Positions 61,206 to 64,000 of a stretch of DNA of 64,000 nucleotides are shown here, piece by piece. This DNA comes from JAGRCP01 sp942490705 (lineage in GTDB: Bacteria > Chloroflexota > Anaerolineae > Caldilineales > Caldilineaceae), in NCBI GenBank assembly GCA_942490705.1, contig CALNXY010000012.1, positions 806,001 through 870,000 of the forward strand, given 5' to 3'. Position numbers and translations under genes: made by a program. Position 1 is the first letter of the stretch; every line of letters begins with the position of its first letter. The notes beneath the pieces are model-generated. The model was not told the DNA's origin. It made no database searches and saw only the letters and a program-made list of their open reading frames with translations.

Positions 61206-62333
61206 CTAGCGCCCGAAGATGCGATGCAGCAAGGATGGCTTGCGTCTGTGACCGGCCTGGTCGGATTCGATAGCAAGCTGTTGGGAAGGCGCTTCCACGC
61301 GCCAGCGCCGCGTCGGGTTCGTGCCGCTATGCAGGCTGACGATGACCTGCTCTAAGTCGGCCGGGCCGATCCAAGCGGCTTGAAAGCGAACCGACTCTGC
61401 GCGTGCGACGAGCAAGAAGTCGCCCTTGCCCTCCAACTTCTCCGCCCCGCTGTCGGATATCCCGGCTGCAAAACGTGCCTCGTCCTTGCTCGCCACCGCA
61501 CCAACCAGTCGAATCGGGAAATTGGCTTTCATCGAGCCGCCGATCAAGGCGGCCGTCGGTTTCTGCGTGCAGGCCACCAGATGGATGCCGGCCTCCCGTC
61601 CGCGCTGGGCAATGCGCGCCAGGGCCTGCTCGACCTGCGCACCGCCAATCTGGATCAAGTCAGCCAGCTCGTCCACCCCGACAATCAGGGCCGGTCGGCT
61701 CTGGCCCAAATGGTCGCGCCGCTCCATTTCGCTGATGAGCCAGGTCAATTGCGCCGAGACTTCCTCCGGTGTGCGGGCCAATCCGCCCAGCACATGGGGC
61801 AACTGTTGCAAAGGGCCGAAGCCTCGCCCTTTCGGATCAATCAAAACCAGCTGCACTTCACTCTGCCGGTTGTGCATGGCCAGGGATGTCAGCAACGTGC
61901 GCGCCAGCGCAGTCTTCCCCGACCCCGTCGTCCCCGCCAGCAAGATGTGGGCGACGTCCGGAGCGCTCAGACGCAGCAGGAGCGGCGTGCCGTTCTGCTC
62001 CACCCCCAGGACGGCCGTGACCGGTGGAATCGCGGCAAGCCTGGTACAGAGCGGAACAAGGCGAATCGGCTCCGGTTTGGACCGGGGAATCTCCACGTTG
62101 ACCGTGTCCCCTTGGCGGTAGATGCGCGCCTCGCTTTTCCCCAAGGCCATGGCGATCTCTTCCGCCAGCGACGTCACCTTGTTGACCTTTGCCCCGAGCT
62201 GCATGGCGATCTCGAAGCGGACGAACCGCGGGGTGACCGTGCCGCCGCGCACCCGGCTTTCGACTTTGTGCTTGGCCAGCACCGCTTCGATGCGATCTGC
62301 CTGCATCTCCAGCGTACGTTTCCGGTACGCCAT
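61206..62333 (-). CDS. Soluble FtsK/SpoIIIE-like DNA translocase
   Basis: This is a 375-residue ATPase with an FtsK-type motor but no membrane domain and no clear gamma domain. Residues 1-110 match the alpha region that precedes the motor (LGAKVNKVTSLAEEIAMALG, PRSKPEPIRL). Walker A is LLAGTTGSGKTALARTLL near 134-151, Walker B is ALIVGVDELADLI near 220, and GIHLVACTQKP, IRLVGAVASKDEARFA and LEGKGDFLL follow as in FtsK. The C-terminus is a short basic tail. Its promoter overlaps a LexA-type box, so it is probably SOS-induced. A main, membrane-bound FtsK is expected elsewhere. Confidence 0.9.
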   Translation of the reverse strand: MAYRKRTLEMQADRIEAVLAKHKVESRVRGGTVTPRFVRFEIAMQLGAKVNKVTSLAEEIAMALGKSEARIYRQGDTVNVEIPRSKPEPIRLVPLCTRLAAIPPVTAVLGVEQNGTPLLLRLSAPDVAHILLAGTTGSGKTALARTLLTSLAMHNRQSEVQLVLIDPKGRGFGPLQQLPHVLGGLARTPEEVSAQLTWLISEMERRDHLGQSRPALIVGVDELADLIQIGGAQVEQALARIAQRGREAGIHLVACTQKPTAALIGGSMKANFPIRLVGAVASKDEARFAAGISDSGAEKLEGKGDFLLVARAESVRFQAAWIGPADLEQVIVSLHSGTNPTRRWRVEAPSQQLAIESDQAGHRRKPSLLHRIFGR

Positions 62334-62373
62334 ATGCTCACCTCAAGGAATTCGTCGGGGGAGGAGGACAAAC

Positions 62374-62387
62374 AGAACATTTGTTCT
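62374..62387. promoter_or_regulatory. LexA-type SOS box of the FtsK-like gene
   Basis: AGAACATTTGTTCT has 6-bp inverted arms and fits GAAC-N4-GTTC. It lies 3 bp after the -10 and 41 bp before the ATG, overlapping the predicted transcription start. The same arrangement occurs at uvrA. Confidence 0.78.
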
Positions 62388-62390
62388 GAC

Positions 62391-62419
62391 AGAATACCGC
62401 GAGCTTGGCTGGTTGTCAA
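62391..62419 (-). promoter_or_regulatory. Promoter of the FtsK-like gene
   Basis: Leftward TTGACA (62419-62414), a perfect -35, and TATTCT (62396-62391) are separated by 17 bp. Confidence 0.75.
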
Positions 62420-62843
62420 GCGGCAAAATCTGCTATTTTGAAGGTCTGGAGTGCGCCGCGCAGTGGCTGGACGTCCCGCTCAATTTCGACGAGGGCAAAG
62501 CAGCGAGGATAAACGAGGTATTCAACGGTCGTTCGATTGAGGCGGTAGCTGATCGCTTCGCAGTCGGATATCGGCTCCTACTGGAGCTGGCCGAGGAAGC
62601 GCGTGGGTTGGTGCCCCTGTGCATATGCGCAGCTTTTCCGCCAAGAGGAGATTTGCATCGCGCCTAGTACACGGCGGCTGAAGTGAGCCCATGGTTCGCA
62701 GATCCGGCTATCAGCCGGACGACTACGGGAACCTTTGGATCACGCTGGTAGCGTGACTACCATCCATCGGTCCACTTGCGCCGTCGCGTGACTAGTGTGG
62801 TGTCGCCACGCTGCTGTGACGATACCGGCCACATCGTGTGGGC
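62420..62843. other. Intergenic region with an open frame of doubtful status
   Basis: The rightward strand stays open from the LexA box to 62667 and encodes a plausible-looking stretch (AQWLDVPLNFDEGKAARINE), but there is no good start codon or ribosome site and I recognise no family. It may be a gene remnant. 62668-62843 shows nothing. Confidence 0.3.
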
Positions 62844-64000
62844 TTATCGTGCAGGTGTCTGTTCTTGAAGGGTCGCTGCAACCTCAGCCGCCGTCTGCTC
62901 CGCCTGGTGAATGCAGTCGGGAATGCCGACGCCGCCGTAGGGACTGCCCGTCACGAAGAGGGTGTCGGGCAGTGCCGCCCGGATGGCCGCAACACGATCC
63001 AGGTGGCCAACGTCGTATTGGGGGTTGGCATCAAACCAGCGATAGGCGCGCGTAAAGAGCGGCTCGGCATTGATCCCCAACAACTCCTCCAACTCACGAC
63101 GCACAATTGTGACTAGTTCATCGTCGGGCACGTTCATCATGTCCGGCCGGCGCGAGCCGCCGAAGAAGCAGCGCAAAAGCACGGCGCCTGCCGGCGCGCG
63201 GTGGTCAAACTTTGTCGAGGTCCAGGTGACTGCATTGATGGCGCGGCCTTCGCTGCGCGGAATCACGACGCCGAAGCCGTTGAGGGGGTGTTGGATATCC
63301 GTTTCGCGGAAGGCGAAAGAGATGGTCCCGGTACTGACGTAACGGATTTCTTCCAGAGCGCTGGCGGCCGCTGGCGCAGGCGCATGCAGCAGCTTGGCGG
63401 CGGCGTGGGCAGGAATCGCCAACACGATCGACTTGGCAAACAGTGACTCGCCCTCCGTCAACGTGAGCAAATAGCCGTCTTCCTGCTTCGTGATGCCTTG
63501 GACCGTGGTCTCAAGCCGCAGATCGCCGGTTAGTTCGGCGGTAACGGCGTTGACCAATTCGGTCATGCCGTCCTGCATGGACATGAAGACCGACTTGGGT
63601 TTGCCGCCATTGCTCGGCGCGGCCGCGGTGCGTTGCGCCCGGGAGGCCAGCATGCCCTTGATCAGGCTGCCGTGCTGCTCTTCCAGGGTGCGGAAGCGTG
63701 GGAAGGTAGCCAGGACGCTCTGCCGTTCAGCCTCGGCATTGTAGATCCCGGACATGAGCGGCTCGGCGATCTTGTCCAGCGCTTCGCTGCCCAAACGACG
63801 GGTGATGAAGTCGGCCAGCGTTTCGTCTTCGCCGTCGGTCTTGGGCTTGATGAAGAGATCCATCCCCATGCGCACCTTGCCCGCCGGCGAGATCAGCGGA
63901 GAGAGCGCGAAGGGCGTAAACTTGGTCGGCACAATCAGCAGAACGCCGTCGGGCATGGGCGTGGGCTTGCCCTTGTTGATGACGTAAATCTGGCGCTTCT
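62844..64000 (-). CDS. hemY: Protoporphyrinogen oxidase, partial
   Basis: These are the C-terminal 385 or so codons of an oxygen-dependent protoporphyrinogen IX oxidase, which makes protoporphyrin IX for heme. The visible part begins within KRQIYVINKGKPTPMPDG and includes DETLADFITRRLGSEALDKI, the EPLMSGIYNAEAERQSVLATFP motif and the FAD-binding C-terminus LFVTGSPYGGVGIPDCIHQA. The N-terminal dinucleotide-binding motif is outside the window. The 5' end is beyond 64000. Confidence 0.94.
   Translation of the reverse strand, partial: KRQIYVINKGKPTPMPDGVLLIVPTKFTPFALSPLISPAGKVRMGMDLFIKPKTDGEDETLADFITRRLGSEALDKIAEPLMSGIYNAEAERQSVLATFPRFRTLEEQHGSLIKGMLASRAQRTAAAPSNGGKPKSVFMSMQDGMTELVNAVTAELTGDLRLETTVQGITKQEDGYLLTLTEGESLFAKSIVLAIPAHAAAKLLHAPAPAAASALEEIRYVSTGTISFAFRETDIQHPLNGFGVVIPRSEGRAINAVTWTSTKFDHRAPAGAVLLRCFFGGSRRPDMMNVPDDELVTIVRRELEELLGINAEPLFTRAYRWFDANPQYDVGHLDRVAAIRAALPDTLFVTGSPYGGVGIPDCIHQAEQTAAEVAATLQEQTPAR

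Noticed and set aside
62122..62667. Rightward gene overlapping the FtsK-like promoter
   Set aside because: The first part is antisense to the FtsK-like gene, and the rest lacks a credible start or family match.

Overview
The window is about 64 kb of GC-rich chromosome with dense coding on both strands. Gene content and protein style point to a member of the Chloroflexota, probably the Caldilineae/Anaerolineae side. The signs are a sugar-binding lipoprotein with an Ala/Glu/Thr-rich linker, MoxR/DUF58 and SH3-domain membrane proteins, a Flp-type pilin, a Gram-positive-like SOS operator, menaquinone synthesis (menB) and no outer-membrane assembly genes. This placement is inferred from the sequence alone.

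Layout. 1-1024: start of dnaN, running off the left edge. 1250-3010: a BNR-repeat membrane protein gene bracketed by two ~80-bp MITE-like repeats in inverted orientation. 3126-6734: aminotransferase, leucyl aminopeptidase and a membrane protein, closed by a strong two-way terminator. 6871-8106: an ECF sigma factor with a membrane-anchored partner. 8389-8630: two tRNA-Ala genes, each with its own promoter, followed by rph. 9486-11772: MoxR and DUF58 proteins. 11844-15584: a thioesterase and a 1014-residue glycoside-hydrolase-like protein. 15603-20942: LacI-type regulator and a divergent sugar ABC operon whose second permease is broken by several frameshifts. 20951-21560: a DUF559 nuclease gene between two direct copies of a cloverleaf-like repeat. 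21568-23520: two glycosyltransferases. 23876-26451: membrane and SH3-domain proteins. 26535-27125: xpt.

27265-38745 is one long leftward block: nusA, ylxR, infB, rbfA, nrnA, truB and ribF (the conserved transcription/translation cluster, without an adjacent rimP), followed by a cytochrome c/beta-propeller lipoprotein and an MGT-type glycosyltransferase. 39160-43065 holds menB and uvrA. 43587-50336 holds a secreted glycosidase, a GNAT enzyme, a dynamin-like GTPase, an isochorismatase-family hydrolase, the hibernation factor hpf, comF and a Flp pilin. 50731-57860 holds a zinc-ribbon coiled-coil protein, a secreted subtilase, a secreted nuclease, a phosphoribosyltransferase-like protein and nth. 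58041-64000 holds a GPH sugar symporter, a cyanophycinase-like protein without its nucleophile, a small membrane protein, a soluble FtsK-like translocase and the end of a protoporphyrinogen oxidase gene.

The strongest regulatory observation is that uvrA and the FtsK-like gene carry the same promoter arrangement: -35, 17-bp spacer, -10, then a GAAC-N4-GTTC LexA-type box near the predicted transcription start. This links a membrane-free FtsK-like translocase to the SOS response. Other structures worth checking are the cloverleaf repeats around the DUF559 gene, the inverted repeat pair around the BNR gene, the cluster of frameshifts in the permease, a perfect 19-bp inverted repeat in the leader of the zinc-ribbon gene, and a 7-bp-arm inverted repeat just upstream of the hpf promoter.
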